Part shown: positions 43,942 through 53,422 of the stretch, one piece after another
Layout of the letters: every line of letters starts with the position of its first letter
How positions within the stretch are numbered: the stretch's first letter is position 1
Assembly: GCA_030123625.1 (NCBI GenBank)
Contig: CP126121.1
Location: 577,001-641,000 of the forward strand
DNA: 64,000 bases
Source: Nitrospira sp.
Lineage (GTDB): Bacteria > Nitrospirota > Nitrospiria > Nitrospirales > Nitrospiraceae
Direction: 5' to 3'
Notes under the pieces: model-generated
The model's input: the letters and a program-made list of their open reading frames with translations, nothing else
The model's database searches: none
Told to the model about the DNA's origin: nothing
Made by a program: the position numbers and the translations under genes

Positions 43942-44933
43942 AGCCGCTTCGAATCTTCACATGGCACGTTCACGGCAACTACTTGTATTACCTGAGCCAA
44001 ACACCCCATGAATTGTATCTTCCGGTCGGCAAGTCGGGAATCGGGTATGCGGGAGCCGCACCCGGTTTTCCCTGGCCGACACGAGTCCATGACGTGCCGA
44101 TTGAAGAGATTCATCGGCTCGATGTCGATGTCATACTGTACCAATCACGCTCGCACTATCTGCGCGACCAATACGATATTTTGTCGGATCGGCAGCGCCG
44201 TCTCCCGGCTGTTTTCCTTGAGCATGATCCTCCTCAAGAACATCCGACCAATACACGTCACGTCGTCGATGATCCCACCATGTTGTTGGTCCACGTCACG
44301 CCATTCAATGAACTGATGTGGGACAACGGACAGACCCCTACGACGGTCATCGAACACGGTGTCGTCGTTCCGGACGATGTCCGGTATACCGGCGAGTCGG
44401 CGAAAGGTCTCGTCGTCGTGAACGGACTGCGCCGGCGCGGACGCCGCCTGGGCGCTGATGTGTTCGAGCGCGTGCGCCGAGAGGTGCCGTTAGACCTCGC
44501 CGGTATGGAATCGGAAGAATTGGGCGGGCTGGGAGAGATTTCACACGAAGCGCTGCCGGCATTGATGTGCCGCTATCGATTTCTCTTTAATCCGATTCGC
44601 TATACGAGTCTCGGCCTGTCGGTGTGCGAAGCCATGGCGCTCGGGGTGCCGATCGTCGGCCTTGCCACCACGGAAATGGCCACACTTGCCGATCAGGGAG
44701 GGCCTGGTTACGTCCATACCGATATCCGAAAGCTGATCGGCTATATGCAAAGACTCCTGTCCGATCCGCTCGAGGCTCAACGATTGAGCATTGAAACCCG
44801 TCGCGAGGGTCGGCGCCGTTTCAATATCGCGCGCTTCATCGACGATTGGAATGCCGCGTTAGCCGCAGCCGTTCGCCGTGGACGAACCGCACAGGAGCGA
44901 CCGCGTCGTCTTGAACCACTTCTAGCAGGATGA
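43938..44933 (+). CDS. GT-B glycosyltransferase
   Basis: A 331-residue protein. The N-terminal segment (RIFTWHVHGNYLYYLSQ, GFPWPTRVHDVP) and the C-terminal nucleotide-binding region (FNPIRYTSLGLSVCEAMALGVPIVGLA) identify a GT4-related glycosyltransferase. The E-x7-E-like motif is present in the last part (CEAMALG). It starts with an ATGA overlap after GT9, so it is translationally coupled. The donor and acceptor are unknown. It is probably one of four or five transferases that assemble the glycan. Confidence 0.78.
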   Translation: MKPLRIFTWHVHGNYLYYLSQTPHELYLPVGKSGIGYAGAAPGFPWPTRVHDVPIEEIHRLDVDVILYQSRSHYLRDQYDILSDRQRRLPAVFLEHDPPQEHPTNTRHVVDDPTMLLVHVTPFNELMWDNGQTPTTVIEHGVVVPDDVRYTGESAKGLVVVNGLRRRGRRLGADVFERVRREVPLDLAGMESEELGGLGEISHEALPALMCRYRFLFNPIRYTSLGLSVCEAMALGVPIVGLATTEMATLADQGGPGYVHTDIRKLIGYMQRLLSDPLEAQRLSIETRREGRRRFNIARFIDDWNAALAAAVRRGRTAQERPRRLEPLLAG

Positions 44934-44940
44934 GGAATAC

Positions 44941-46869
44941 ATGAAACGGCAAATCGCGTTGATCAGCGAACACGCGTCCCCCGTCAGTCTTCTCGGCGGT
45001 GTGGATTGCGGAGGACAGAACCTCTATGTGGGACAAGTTGCGAAAACGCTGGCCGCAATGGGATGCGACGTCGATGTGTTCACGAGGCGCGACAGCAACA
45101 TCCTTCCCGAGACCGCCGAATGGGTCAACGGCGTCCGGATCATTCATGTCCCGGCCGGTCCCCCCGCCTATGTCCGGAAGGAAGAATTGTTGCCGCACAT
45201 GAAGCCCTTTACGGAGTACATGTTGCAGTTCTGCCGCTGCCAACGGAAAGCCTACGATCTCATCCATGCGAATTTCTGGATGTCGGGACTGGTTGCGACA
45301 GAGCTGAAGAAACAGTTGGGGATCCCGTTCGTCATCACGTTCCATGCCTTGGGACGCGTCCGGCGACAATTTCAACGCCAAGCCGATGAATTCCCCGATG
45401 AGCGCTTCGAGATCGAGGATCGTCTTGTCGCGGAGGCCGACCACATCATCGCCGAAGCCCCTCAGGACGAGGAAGATCTGATTCGGTTGTACAACGCCGA
45501 TCCCGGGAATATCACGATGGTTCCCTGCGGATTCGACCCTACGGAGCTCGCTCCCATGAGCAAGACGCTGGCCCGCATCTCGCTCGGCCTTCCTCCGGAT
45601 GAGCGCGTCGTGCTCCATCTGGGCCGGTTGGTTCCGCGCAAGGGAACCGAAACGGTCGTCCGCGCCTTCGGACGACTTCTGCACAAGCATCGTGTACCGG
45701 CGCGTTTGCTGATCGTCGGCGGCGACCGTGATGATCCCGATCCTCGCGCCACCCCCGAAATCGCGCGATTACAGGCCATCGCCCGTGAAGAGAACATTGC
45801 CGATCAGGTGACGTTTGTCGGACGACGCGGGCGCGAAGTGTTGAAATACTACTACAGCGCCGCGGATATCTTCGTGACCACACCGTGGTATGAGCCGTTC
45901 GGCATCACTCCGTTGGAAGCGATGGCCTGCGGAACGCCCGTCCTCGGAGCCAACGTGGGCGGCATCAAATTTACGGTCCGTGACGGAGAAACCGGCTATC
46001 TGGTCGCCCCTCAAGATCCGGATCGACTCGCGGAAAAGATCGCGTATCTCTATGCCAATCCCAAGCTTCTCGGAGTATTCGGTCGCCAAGCCATTCAGCG
46101 GGTCAACGATTTGTTTACCTGGAGCAAGGTCGTCAAAGGATTGAAGTCCGTCTATGAGCAAATTCTGGCCGAGAAGCAACTGGCCGGTACCTATCGGACT
46201 GATGAGCGCGATCTGGTGAACGAACAGTTCGACACCGCCATCAAATCGCTTCAGGAAAACAAGCGCAGCCTTGTGGTGCCGATTCTGGAAGCGGCCCATG
46301 TGCTGAGCGACGCATTCGCGAGAGGCGGCAAAGCGCTCATCTGCGCCTCGCCCGGACAGTTCTCGACGGCGCAACTGCTGGCACACCGCCTGCTGGATAT
46401 TGTCGGAAGCGGACGTCCCGGTTTGCCCGCCATCGCGCTTGAGTCCACGCGCACAGCCGGTGAGACGGGAAAGGACTCCAGCCTCGCCGAACAAGTCAAA
46501 ATCTTTGCGCGTCCGGAAGATGTCGTCATCGGCATCGGGATCGATGGCATGAGCGCTCCATTATTGCGTGTATTCGAGACGGCCGCTCAGCGTGGGCTTC
46601 AGGCCGTCGCCATTGTGGGGAATGAAGCCGGCTCGGAACAGTTCGAGACGCACGCCACGCTGACGATTGCGTCTCCACACGGTCACGCGCGGGAGTCCGT
46701 CTATCACGCGCTTCTGCACATCTTGTGCGGCCTCGTGCGGCAGCGTGTGTCCGCCGCAGACCGTACGCCGACCGGCGGCACCGTGCATTCCATTGCGGAG
46801 CGCCCACGTCGCATGAGAAGCCAAACGACGCGGCGCCGTCTGCCCGCGCAACCTGCCGCCAAGAGGTGA
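44941..46869 (+). CDS. GT4 glycosyltransferase fused to degenerate SIS (GmhA-like) domain
   Basis: A 642-residue two-part protein. Residues 1-410 are GT4: GGVDCGGQNLYVGQVAKTL, VLHLGRLVPRKG at 225-235 and EPFGITPLEAMACGTP at 318-333, close to sucrose/glucosyl and MshA-type synthases. Residues 430-600 resemble phosphoheptose isomerase GmhA: GGKALICASPGQFSTAQLLA and DVVIGIGIDGMS replace the GmhA NGGSA and STSGNS loops. These losses suggest the domain is not a normal isomerase and may bind a sugar phosphate as a sensor. GAGG precedes the ATG at 7 nt from the previous stop. The basic tail (605-642) is low-complexity. Confidence 0.82.
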   Translation: MKRQIALISEHASPVSLLGGVDCGGQNLYVGQVAKTLAAMGCDVDVFTRRDSNILPETAEWVNGVRIIHVPAGPPAYVRKEELLPHMKPFTEYMLQFCRCQRKAYDLIHANFWMSGLVATELKKQLGIPFVITFHALGRVRRQFQRQADEFPDERFEIEDRLVAEADHIIAEAPQDEEDLIRLYNADPGNITMVPCGFDPTELAPMSKTLARISLGLPPDERVVLHLGRLVPRKGTETVVRAFGRLLHKHRVPARLLIVGGDRDDPDPRATPEIARLQAIAREENIADQVTFVGRRGREVLKYYYSAADIFVTTPWYEPFGITPLEAMACGTPVLGANVGGIKFTVRDGETGYLVAPQDPDRLAEKIAYLYANPKLLGVFGRQAIQRVNDLFTWSKVVKGLKSVYEQILAEKQLAGTYRTDERDLVNEQFDTAIKSLQENKRSLVVPILEAAHVLSDAFARGGKALICASPGQFSTAQLLAHRLLDIVGSGRPGLPAIALESTRTAGETGKDSSLAEQVKIFARPEDVVIGIGIDGMSAPLLRVFETAAQRGLQAVAIVGNEAGSEQFETHATLTIASPHGHARESVYHALLHILCGLVRQRVSAADRTPTGGTVHSIAERPRRMRSQTTRRRLPAQPAAKR

Positions 46870-46874
46870 CTGCG

Positions 46875-47609
46875 ATGACAATGACCGCGCCGTTACAGAA
46901 TACAGTAGCACTGGTCACGGGAGGGGCCCAAGGTTTGGGGGAAGCCCTGTGCCGAACACTGGGTCAAGACGGCGCCACGGTCGCCATTGCCGATATCCGT
47001 GGAGAGCAGGCCGAAGCACTGGCTTCCAAGTTGAACGCCGACGGTTTGCACACAGTGGCCGTACCGATGGACGTGACGGACGCGGACGCGGCTCAATCGG
47101 CCGTGCGTCGGTTCTCGGAACAGTACGGCAAGTTGGATATCCTCATCAACAACGCCGCCATCGACAAGACGGTGCCGGTTGAAGAATTGACCGTGTCGGA
47201 GTGGGACCGCATCATGGCGACAAACCTCCGCGGCCCCTTCGTCATGTCCAAACTGGCATTGGCGATGATGATCCCTCGCCGTACCGGCCATATCATCAAC
47301 ATCGTTTCAACAGCCGCCAAGCGAGCCTGGGCCAACGCCTCCGCCTATCATGCCAGCAAATGGGGACTCTTGGGCCTGAGCCATGCGCTTCATGTCGAGG
47401 CTCGATCGCATGGCGTGAAAGTCACGGCCGTCATCAGCGGTGGGATGCGCACTCCCTTTTTACTGGACCGATTCCCGGACATCGACCTCGCGACGCTCCA
47501 GGATCCGCAGAATGTGGCGGAGACCGTGCGATATCTCCTGAGACTGCCCGCCGACACGGTGGTCCCGGAGATGACCGTCATTCCGATGCGGGAGACCTCG
47601 TGGCCATGA
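46875..47609 (+). CDS. Short-chain dehydrogenase/reductase
   Basis: A 244-residue NAD(P)-dependent enzyme. Cofactor loop TGGAQGLG is at 15-22, NNAA at 92-95, and the catalytic triad Ser145, Tyr158, Lys162 is intact (YHASK). The start at ATG 46875 has GAGGTGA upstream; the frame extends to 46725 inside the previous gene but is not needed. Within the operon it most likely oxidises or reduces a sugar or sugar-nucleotide carbonyl. Its stop overlaps the next ATG (ATGA). Confidence 0.87.
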   Translation: MTMTAPLQNTVALVTGGAQGLGEALCRTLGQDGATVAIADIRGEQAEALASKLNADGLHTVAVPMDVTDADAAQSAVRRFSEQYGKLDILINNAAIDKTVPVEELTVSEWDRIMATNLRGPFVMSKLALAMMIPRRTGHIINIVSTAAKRAWANASAYHASKWGLLGLSHALHVEARSHGVKVTAVISGGMRTPFLLDRFPDIDLATLQDPQNVAETVRYLLRLPADTVVPEMTVIPMRETSWP

Positions 47610-48220
47610 GCCGAAAAGCCGTATTTTTGGATAAAGACGGCACATTGATCGAGAACCATCCGTTCGATCGCGACCCCGAACACATCGAATGGCTCCCTGG
47701 CACGATCGAAGGATTGCGTGTGTTGCACCACGCGGGCTATGCCCTGATCGTGGTGTCCAATCAGGGAGGAGTCGCGCAGGGGCGGTTCACGGTGGAAGAC
47801 CTGTTGCGCGAGGAGCTCGGTCTTCGAGCCGAGCTCGCAAAGTTCCACGTCCCTCTGACGGGTTATTACTACTGTCCCCATCATACGGAGGGCACCGTTC
47901 CCCCATTCAACATCGACTGCTATTGTCGAAAACCCAATCCCGGCCTGCTGATTCAGGCCGCCGATGAGCTCCATGTGAATCTGACGCATTCATGGATGAT
48001 CGGCGATATCCTGCACGACGTTGAAGCCGGCCGCGCGGCCGGCTGCCGCACCGTCTTACTCACGAACGGCAATGAAACCGAATGGAATCTCACCCCCTTG
48101 CGTTGGCCTAACTTGATTGCCGACGAGATGTTCGAAGCGGCCCGGCTCATCACGTTCACCGATCTGATTCAGACCGACGAACGACCGTGCTTGCAAGATG
48201 ACGGATCGAAAGAGCCATGA
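47606..48220 (+). CDS. gmhB: D-glycero-D-manno-heptose-1,7-bisphosphate 7-phosphatase-like HAD
   Basis: A 204-residue HAD phosphatase. Catalytic Asp9 and Asp11 lie in FLDKDGTLI; the GmhB-type zinc site is Cys90, His92, Cys105 and Cys107 in CPHHTEG...DCYCRKPNPG. GmhB removes the 7-phosphate in ADP-heptose formation; related HAD-IIIA proteins act on other sugar phosphates. A canonical GmhA and an HldE are not in the window, so the exact role is open. The start overlaps the SDR stop by 4 nt, and its stop overlaps the next ATG. Confidence 0.85.
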   Translation: MSRKAVFLDKDGTLIENHPFDRDPEHIEWLPGTIEGLRVLHHAGYALIVVSNQGGVAQGRFTVEDLLREELGLRAELAKFHVPLTGYYYCPHHTEGTVPPFNIDCYCRKPNPGLLIQAADELHVNLTHSWMIGDILHDVEAGRAAGCRTVLLTNGNETEWNLTPLRWPNLIADEMFEAARLITFTDLIQTDERPCLQDDGSKEP

Positions 48221-49359
48221 CGGCGATTGTCGCTGATCGACCGAGCGTCCGCCTCTGGAGGCAGACCAGCAGAATTCTCTGCGTGCGGCTCGATGCGCTC
48301 GGCGATGTCATCATGACGGGGCCGGCGCTGCGTGCGCTTAAGCAATCGGCTCCGAACCGTCATATTACCCTTCTTACCTCCGCCGCCGGCGTCCATGCGG
48401 GCCGTCTGATGCCTTGTATCGACGATATCTGGTCGTACGAAGCTCCATGGATGAAAGGGGCCCCTGAGGGGCAGTCGGCTGCGGCGGATCGTGCGCTGAT
48501 TTCCCGCCTACGTCATGGAGCATTCGATGCCGCCGTTCTGTTCACCGTGTACAGCCAAAATCCCCTTCCGGCCGCCTTGATGTGCTGGCTGGCCGATATC
48601 CCGCTCCGTGTCGCGCATTGTCGGGAGAACCCCTACCATTTGCTCACGGATTGGATTCCAGAACCCGAGCCGACGTCTTATATTCGCCATGAGGTCCGAC
48701 GTCAGCTGGATCTTGTCAGCCAAATCGGCGCCGAAGTCGTGAATGAGCGCCTCTTCTTACAAATTCCCGGCTCCGCCTTCCACAATCTCGACGAAACGTT
48801 GGGACCGCTCCGGACAAAGATCGCTGAAGCCGTGATCATTCACGCCGGTGCGACCGCAGCCAGCCGCCGCTATCCCGCCGAGCAATTCGCCATTGCGGCC
48901 GACCGGCTGGCTCTCACTTGGAAAGGGCCGATTATTTTTACCGGCGTCGAGGGCGAGCATCCCTTGGTCGAGTCGATCCGCGCTCGCATGAATGTCCCGA
49001 CGTACTCGCTCGTCGGTCGACTGCAGCTCCCGGAGTTGGCCGCCTTGTTGAGCCGCGCGCGTGTCCTGATCTCAAACAATACCGGCGCGGTCCATGTCGC
49101 CGCTGCCGTGGGCACACCGGTCGTCGATCTGTATGCCTTGACCAACCCGCAGCATACGCCGTGGCACGTGCCGAGTCGCGTCTTATTCCACGATGTCGCT
49201 TGCAAGTTTTGCTACAAGAGTACATGCCCGCAGGAGCACCATGACTGCCTGCGTTTGGTGACACCGGACGAAATCGTCGACGCCGCAGTGGACCTGTTGG
49301 GCCTCAGCTCAACGTCACCCTCCGAAGAAGGAGTACACCTTGTACACACTCGGTCTTAA
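48217..49359 (+). CDS. Glycosyltransferase family 9, second copy
   Basis: A 380-residue GT-B enzyme: ILCVRLDALGDVIMTGPALRAL at the N-terminus, AVIIHAGATAASRRYPAEQF and LISNNTGAVHVAAAVGTP in the nucleotide-binding part, then a Cys-rich stretch (CKFCYKSTCPQEHHDC) of the kind found in some heptosyltransferases. It overlaps the phosphatase gene by 4 nt and its own 3' end overlaps the carbamoyltransferase start by 20 nt. It is not a close copy of the first GT9. The cysteine cluster could bind zinc. Confidence 0.83.
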   Translation: MTAIVADRPSVRLWRQTSRILCVRLDALGDVIMTGPALRALKQSAPNRHITLLTSAAGVHAGRLMPCIDDIWSYEAPWMKGAPEGQSAAADRALISRLRHGAFDAAVLFTVYSQNPLPAALMCWLADIPLRVAHCRENPYHLLTDWIPEPEPTSYIRHEVRRQLDLVSQIGAEVVNERLFLQIPGSAFHNLDETLGPLRTKIAEAVIIHAGATAASRRYPAEQFAIAADRLALTWKGPIIFTGVEGEHPLVESIRARMNVPTYSLVGRLQLPELAALLSRARVLISNNTGAVHVAAAVGTPVVDLYALTNPQHTPWHVPSRVLFHDVACKFCYKSTCPQEHHDCLRLVTPDEIVDAAVDLLGLSSTSPSEEGVHLVHTRS

Positions 49360-51073
49360 TGCGGCGTTCCATGACTCCTCGGCTTGCTTGGTCCATGATG
49401 GGATGGTCGTCGCCGCGGCCGAGGAAGAGCGGTTTACGCGGATCAAGCATGCCAAGCGTCCTATTCCGTTCAGCACCTATGAATTGCCCTTTCATGCCGT
49501 TGCCTTCTGTCTTCAGCGCGCCGGCATTCACTTGCGGGATGTCGATCACGTCGCCTATGCGTACGATCCGATGCCCAAGCTGGGCGACCATGCAGGTGCG
49601 GTATCCCTCACGTTGCCGATGGAGCCGAGCGCCCATCCGGTCGCGGGTGAATGGGAATCACCCTGGGATCCGCTTTTTCTTTCCTCGATCGTGAATGCTC
49701 CACGACACTTGGTGTCGGGCGCTCCGCATCATCTACACGATCGGTTCGCCGGTGTCACAGCCCCGGGGCCCTATCGGTGGCACTGGGTCGATCATCATGA
49801 AGCCCATGCAGCCAGCGCATTTTTGCCTTCACCCTTCGAGAGTGCCGCCGTGCTGACGTTGGACGGCAGAGGGGAACAAGCCACCACCACCTACCATATC
49901 GGGGAAGGCCGTGGATTGCGACGGCTCGGCCAGGTCGACATGCCTCACTCGCTGGGACTGCTCTATGAGGAACTGACCACCTACTTGGGGTTTCTGCACT
50001 CGTCCGATGAATACAAGGTCATGGCCCTCGCTTCCTATGGGAAACCGAAGTTTAAACAGCCCTTCCGAGCCATTGTGGAAGTCCATGGCGACGGCCAATA
50101 TCGGATTCTCCCTCACCGATTCGAAACCATGTTCGGCCCGGCACGCGCGCCCGGCTCTCCATTCGAGCAACGACATTACGACTTGGCGCGGTCGCTCCAG
50201 GAAGTGCTGGAAGAGACGGCATTAGAGTTGGCGGAGTGGTTGCACCGGACGTCGGGCTCTCCACACTTATGTATGGCCGGAGGCGTGGCGTTGAACTGCG
50301 TCATGAATGCCTCTCTCCGTGACCGCGGGCCGTTTCAATCGATATGGGTGCAGCCGGCGGCCGGCGATGCCGGTACCGCGATGGGCGCTGCGCTCGCGGT
50401 GGACGCCGCACAGCGGCAGGCGGTCGGCCCACGAGCATTTCGTATGGAGCATGCGTTCTGGGGACCTTCGTACAGCGACGAGGACATCGAATCCGTATTG
50501 CGCCGCGCCAAGCTTCCGTTCCGCCGTTTAACCGATGTCGAGGGGGAGACCGCCGCGTTATTGGCACGCGATCATATTCTCGGCTGGTTTCAAGGCGCGA
50601 TGGAATTCGGCCCTCGCGCATTGGGAAGCCGGTCGATCCTTGCTTCTCCGATCAACCCCTCCATGCAGGATCGATTGAACGACATCAAAGACCGCGAGGA
50701 TTTTCGGCCGGTGGCGCCCGTCGTGTTGGAGGAGGCGGCCGGGCAATGGTTTGAGGGAGCGGAGCGTTCGCCGTTCATGCTCTTTACGTATCAGGTGCGG
50801 CCTGATCGGGCGAATCGAATTCCCGCCGTCCGACACGTCGACGGATCGGCGCGGGTGCAGACGATCACACGTGAGCAACACCCGCGCTATTACGAGCTGA
50901 TCAAAGCGTTTGAAGCGAAGACCGGCGTGCCGATCTTGGTCAACACCTCTTTCAATACGAGAGGTGCGCCGATCGTCTGTACACCTCGCGAAGCCGTTGA
51001 AGCCTATAGTAGTTCTCCGTTGGACGCGCTGGTGATCGGGCCGTTCCTCCTGACCAAATCACTGGCCGCTTAA
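49340..51073 (+). CDS. Carbamoyltransferase (NodU/CmcH family)
   Basis: A 577-residue enzyme. The N-terminal Kae1-like half begins LGLNAAFHDSSACLV and contains VDHHEAHAASAF (metal/adenylate-binding histidines) and LTLDGRGE. The C-terminal YrdC-like part has GPRALGSRSILASP, DIKDREDFRPVAPVV and LVNTSFNTRGAPIVC. Family members carbamoylate hydroxyls on sugars and antibiotics using carbamoyl phosphate and ATP. The start is TTG 49340, supported by AAGGAG 7 nt upstream and by the family N-terminus. It overlaps GT9. The acceptor is probably the operon's glycan. Confidence 0.88.
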   Translation: MYTLGLNAAFHDSSACLVHDGMVVAAAEEERFTRIKHAKRPIPFSTYELPFHAVAFCLQRAGIHLRDVDHVAYAYDPMPKLGDHAGAVSLTLPMEPSAHPVAGEWESPWDPLFLSSIVNAPRHLVSGAPHHLHDRFAGVTAPGPYRWHWVDHHEAHAASAFLPSPFESAAVLTLDGRGEQATTTYHIGEGRGLRRLGQVDMPHSLGLLYEELTTYLGFLHSSDEYKVMALASYGKPKFKQPFRAIVEVHGDGQYRILPHRFETMFGPARAPGSPFEQRHYDLARSLQEVLEETALELAEWLHRTSGSPHLCMAGGVALNCVMNASLRDRGPFQSIWVQPAAGDAGTAMGAALAVDAAQRQAVGPRAFRMEHAFWGPSYSDEDIESVLRRAKLPFRRLTDVEGETAALLARDHILGWFQGAMEFGPRALGSRSILASPINPSMQDRLNDIKDREDFRPVAPVVLEEAAGQWFEGAERSPFMLFTYQVRPDRANRIPAVRHVDGSARVQTITREQHPRYYELIKAFEAKTGVPILVNTSFNTRGAPIVCTPREAVEAYSSSPLDALVIGPFLLTKSLAA

Positions 51074-51086
51074 TCGGAGCTGTTCT

Positions 51087-52121
51087 ATGAAGGATAATTC
51101 TGATTCCAGCTCGGCAGTCGCCATGGATTCCATCAGCTCTCAGGCGGGCCGGATACTGATGAGCGTGGTCATTCCTACCTTCGATCGCCCCGATCTTCTG
51201 CGACGCTGTCTCGAATCACTGATCGTGCAAACCATGGACCCTTTGTCGTTCGAAATCATCGTCGTCGCAGATGGACCGTCCAAGTCGACTCGGAAAGTCG
51301 TCACCGAGCTATGTGACGTTACCTCATCGCCGGATATGCGATATCTTGAATTACCAATCCATCGCGGCCCGGCAGCCGCTCGAAATCTCGGCTGGAAATC
51401 GGCACGCGGAACGGTCATCGCCTTTACCGACGATGATTGCATCGCACAACCGACCTGGCTCGAAGCCGGTTGGGCAGGCTTTGAAGACCACCGCGTCTCA
51501 GGTCTTTGGGGACGCATCGTCGTTCCGATCCCCGCACAACCGACCGACCATGAGTGGAATACGAAACAATTGGAACAATCTCCGGGAGCGACGGCGAACT
51601 GTTTCTACCGCAAAACGGCATTGGAAGCGGTTCGCGGTTTCGATGAACGCTTTACCGCAGCCTGGCGAGAGGACAGCGATTTACAGTTCATGTTGCTGAA
51701 GGGCGGGCACCATATGATGCCTTGCCAAGGGGCCATCGTGTTTCATCCGGCTCGTCAGGCACCATGGGGCATCAGCCTTCGTCAGCAGCGCAACAACCTC
51801 TACAACGCGTTGCTGTACAAAAAGCACCCGAGGCTCTATCGGTCACGGATTCAGCAACAGCCGCCCTGGCGCTATTATGCGACCGTGGCGGCCTTGATGC
51901 TCACCGTCGCGGCAGCCGTCGTTCAGTGGACACCAGGAATCCGGTTCGGCGTACTGTCGTGGCTGGGAATGACGGCTTGGTTGTGCGCGCGACGTTTGCA
52001 TTCGACGTCCCGCGAGCCGAGTCACATCCTTGAAATGGCGGTGACATCGGCGCTGATTCCTCCGTTGGCCGTGTTTTGGCGGCTCCAAGGAGCATGGCGG
52101 TTTCAGGTCGCCTTCTTGTAA
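51087..52121 (+). CDS. Family 2 glycosyltransferase with C-terminal membrane segments
   Basis: A 344-residue GT-A protein. The N-terminal domain has MSVVIPTFDRPDLLRRCLES, FTDDDCIAQPTWL (metal-binding DDD) and REDSDLQFMLL. Two hydrophobic segments near 258-280 and 285-300 suggest membrane attachment. GGAGC precedes the ATG. It transfers a nucleotide-activated sugar to a growing chain; specificity unknown. Gap to the previous gene is 13 nt. Confidence 0.83.
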   Translation: MKDNSDSSSAVAMDSISSQAGRILMSVVIPTFDRPDLLRRCLESLIVQTMDPLSFEIIVVADGPSKSTRKVVTELCDVTSSPDMRYLELPIHRGPAAARNLGWKSARGTVIAFTDDDCIAQPTWLEAGWAGFEDHRVSGLWGRIVVPIPAQPTDHEWNTKQLEQSPGATANCFYRKTALEAVRGFDERFTAAWREDSDLQFMLLKGGHHMMPCQGAIVFHPARQAPWGISLRQQRNNLYNALLYKKHPRLYRSRIQQQPPWRYYATVAALMLTVAAAVVQWTPGIRFGVLSWLGMTAWLCARRLHSTSREPSHILEMAVTSALIPPLAVFWRLQGAWRFQVAFL

Positions 52122-52130
52122 CGCACGGCG

Positions 52131-52721
52131 ATGCCGCCAGTTCATCTCACGATCATGAGTGTCGAAAGTCCGAAATCCTGTGCACCGACCAATCGACTCA
52201 ACGTCGGGTGTGGGCCTCATCACATGCCTGGCTGGCTCAATGCCGATCTCAATGTAGGTCCTGGGATTGACCTGGTAGGCGACATCCGAACAGGGCTCAG
52301 TCTCGATACGGGCAGCATCCATTATGTAGTGGCCATGCACATGCTTCAGGACTTGCCCTATCCCGACATCCCTGTCGCCCTACGAGAGTTCAAGCGCCTC
52401 CTCATTCCCGGTGGGGTGCTGAGACTGGGATTGCCCGATTTGGACAAAGCCATTCGGGCCTACATCGCCAGGGATCCGAGCTATTTCCATGTGCCGGACG
52501 GTGATGCCCGTGCAATCGGCACGAAACTCATCACGCAAATTATCTGGTATGGGTCCGTGCGGACGCCGTTCACGTTCGACTGCATCGCGGAACTCCTTGA
52601 GCGCGAACGGTTTCGCCATGTGCGACGCTGCGCATTCGGTCAAACCGAGAGTGTCTATCCGGACATTGTGCAACTTGACAACCGGCCTCGAGAAAGTCTG
52701 TTCGTCGAGGCTATGAAATAG
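52131..52721 (+). CDS. SAM-dependent methyltransferase-like protein
   Basis: A 196-residue protein with a class I methyltransferase core: NVGCGPHHMPGWLNADL (motif I), GDIRTGLSLDTGSIHYVVAMHML, and REFKRLLIPGGVLRLGLPDL (post-motif). The cofactor loop is present, but the methyl acceptor region is short, so the domain may be catalytically weak or act on a small sugar substrate. The ATG at 52131 is used; ATG 52156 is an alternative. Spacing to neighbours is 9-11 nt. Confidence 0.75.
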   Translation: MPPVHLTIMSVESPKSCAPTNRLNVGCGPHHMPGWLNADLNVGPGIDLVGDIRTGLSLDTGSIHYVVAMHMLQDLPYPDIPVALREFKRLLIPGGVLRLGLPDLDKAIRAYIARDPSYFHVPDGDARAIGTKLITQIIWYGSVRTPFTFDCIAELLERERFRHVRRCAFGQTESVYPDIVQLDNRPRESLFVEAMK

Positions 52722-52732
52722 GGGTTCTTTCT

Positions 52733-53422
52733 ATGATGTCGTCTATGGTTCCCTCACGTCTCCGAATGCTCATCATCTCGCCGCACTGCGACGATGCCGT
52801 ATTCGCCTGCGGATCCCTGCTCGAAACGTATCCGGGCTCCACTGTCGTGACGGTCTGTGCCGAAGGTCCCACGCTGAACGAGTCTCTCACGGAATGGGAC
52901 CGCTCGAGCGGATTCCAAGTCGGCGACGATGTCATGGCTCTCCGGCGCGGAGAAGATGCGCAGGCCTTGTCACAGCTGGGCGCGCATGCCCTCTGGTTGT
53001 CGTTTTACGACAGTCAATATCGAAACCCGGCGTCTTGTTCCGACGTGGTACGCGCCTTGTCCGTGGTGGTCGAGACCGTCTCTCCGCATAGCCTATTCAT
53101 CCCCATGGGTCTTTTTCACAACGACCATCGAGCGACATCGGAGGCCTGTCTTGGATTGAGAAGCTGGTATCCAGAATTCGCATGGTATTTCTATGAGGAT
53201 GCTCTGTACCGGCATATCCCCGATCTCCTTTCAGAACGTCTTGCGCATCTCCGGATGCGCGGCATTCGCGCGCGACGGGTCAATCTCGGCCCTTTGTCGA
53301 GCGAACACAAACGGCCGGCTGTTCAATGCTATGGCTCGCAACTGCGGGCGCTCACCACCCCGGGACGGCCCGGTTATGAGGATGTGTTTCTTCCCGAACG
53401 ATATTGGATGATTCATTCGTGA
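52733..53422 (+). CDS. PIG-L family deacetylase
   Basis: A 229-residue LmbE/PIG-L protein. The zinc motif PHCDDA is at 17-22 (PHxDD, Cys instead of the common Pro) and the second histidine pair is H129-x2-H132 in FHNDHRATSEA. Enzymes of this family remove acetyl groups from GlcNAc-containing glycans or pseudodisaccharides. The start at ATG 52733 is one of three nearby ATGs. Its stop overlaps the next gene's start by one base (TGATG). Confidence 0.85.
   Translation: MMSSMVPSRLRMLIISPHCDDAVFACGSLLETYPGSTVVTVCAEGPTLNESLTEWDRSSGFQVGDDVMALRRGEDAQALSQLGAHALWLSFYDSQYRNPASCSDVVRALSVVVETVSPHSLFIPMGLFHNDHRATSEACLGLRSWYPEFAWYFYEDALYRHIPDLLSERLAHLRMRGIRARRVNLGPLSSEHKRPAVQCYGSQLRALTTPGRPGYEDVFLPERYWMIHS

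Noticed and set aside
46725-46874. Extended N-terminus of the operon SDR
   Set aside because: Lies within the 3' end of the previous gene; ATG 46875 has a good ribosome binding site and the standard SDR N-terminus.
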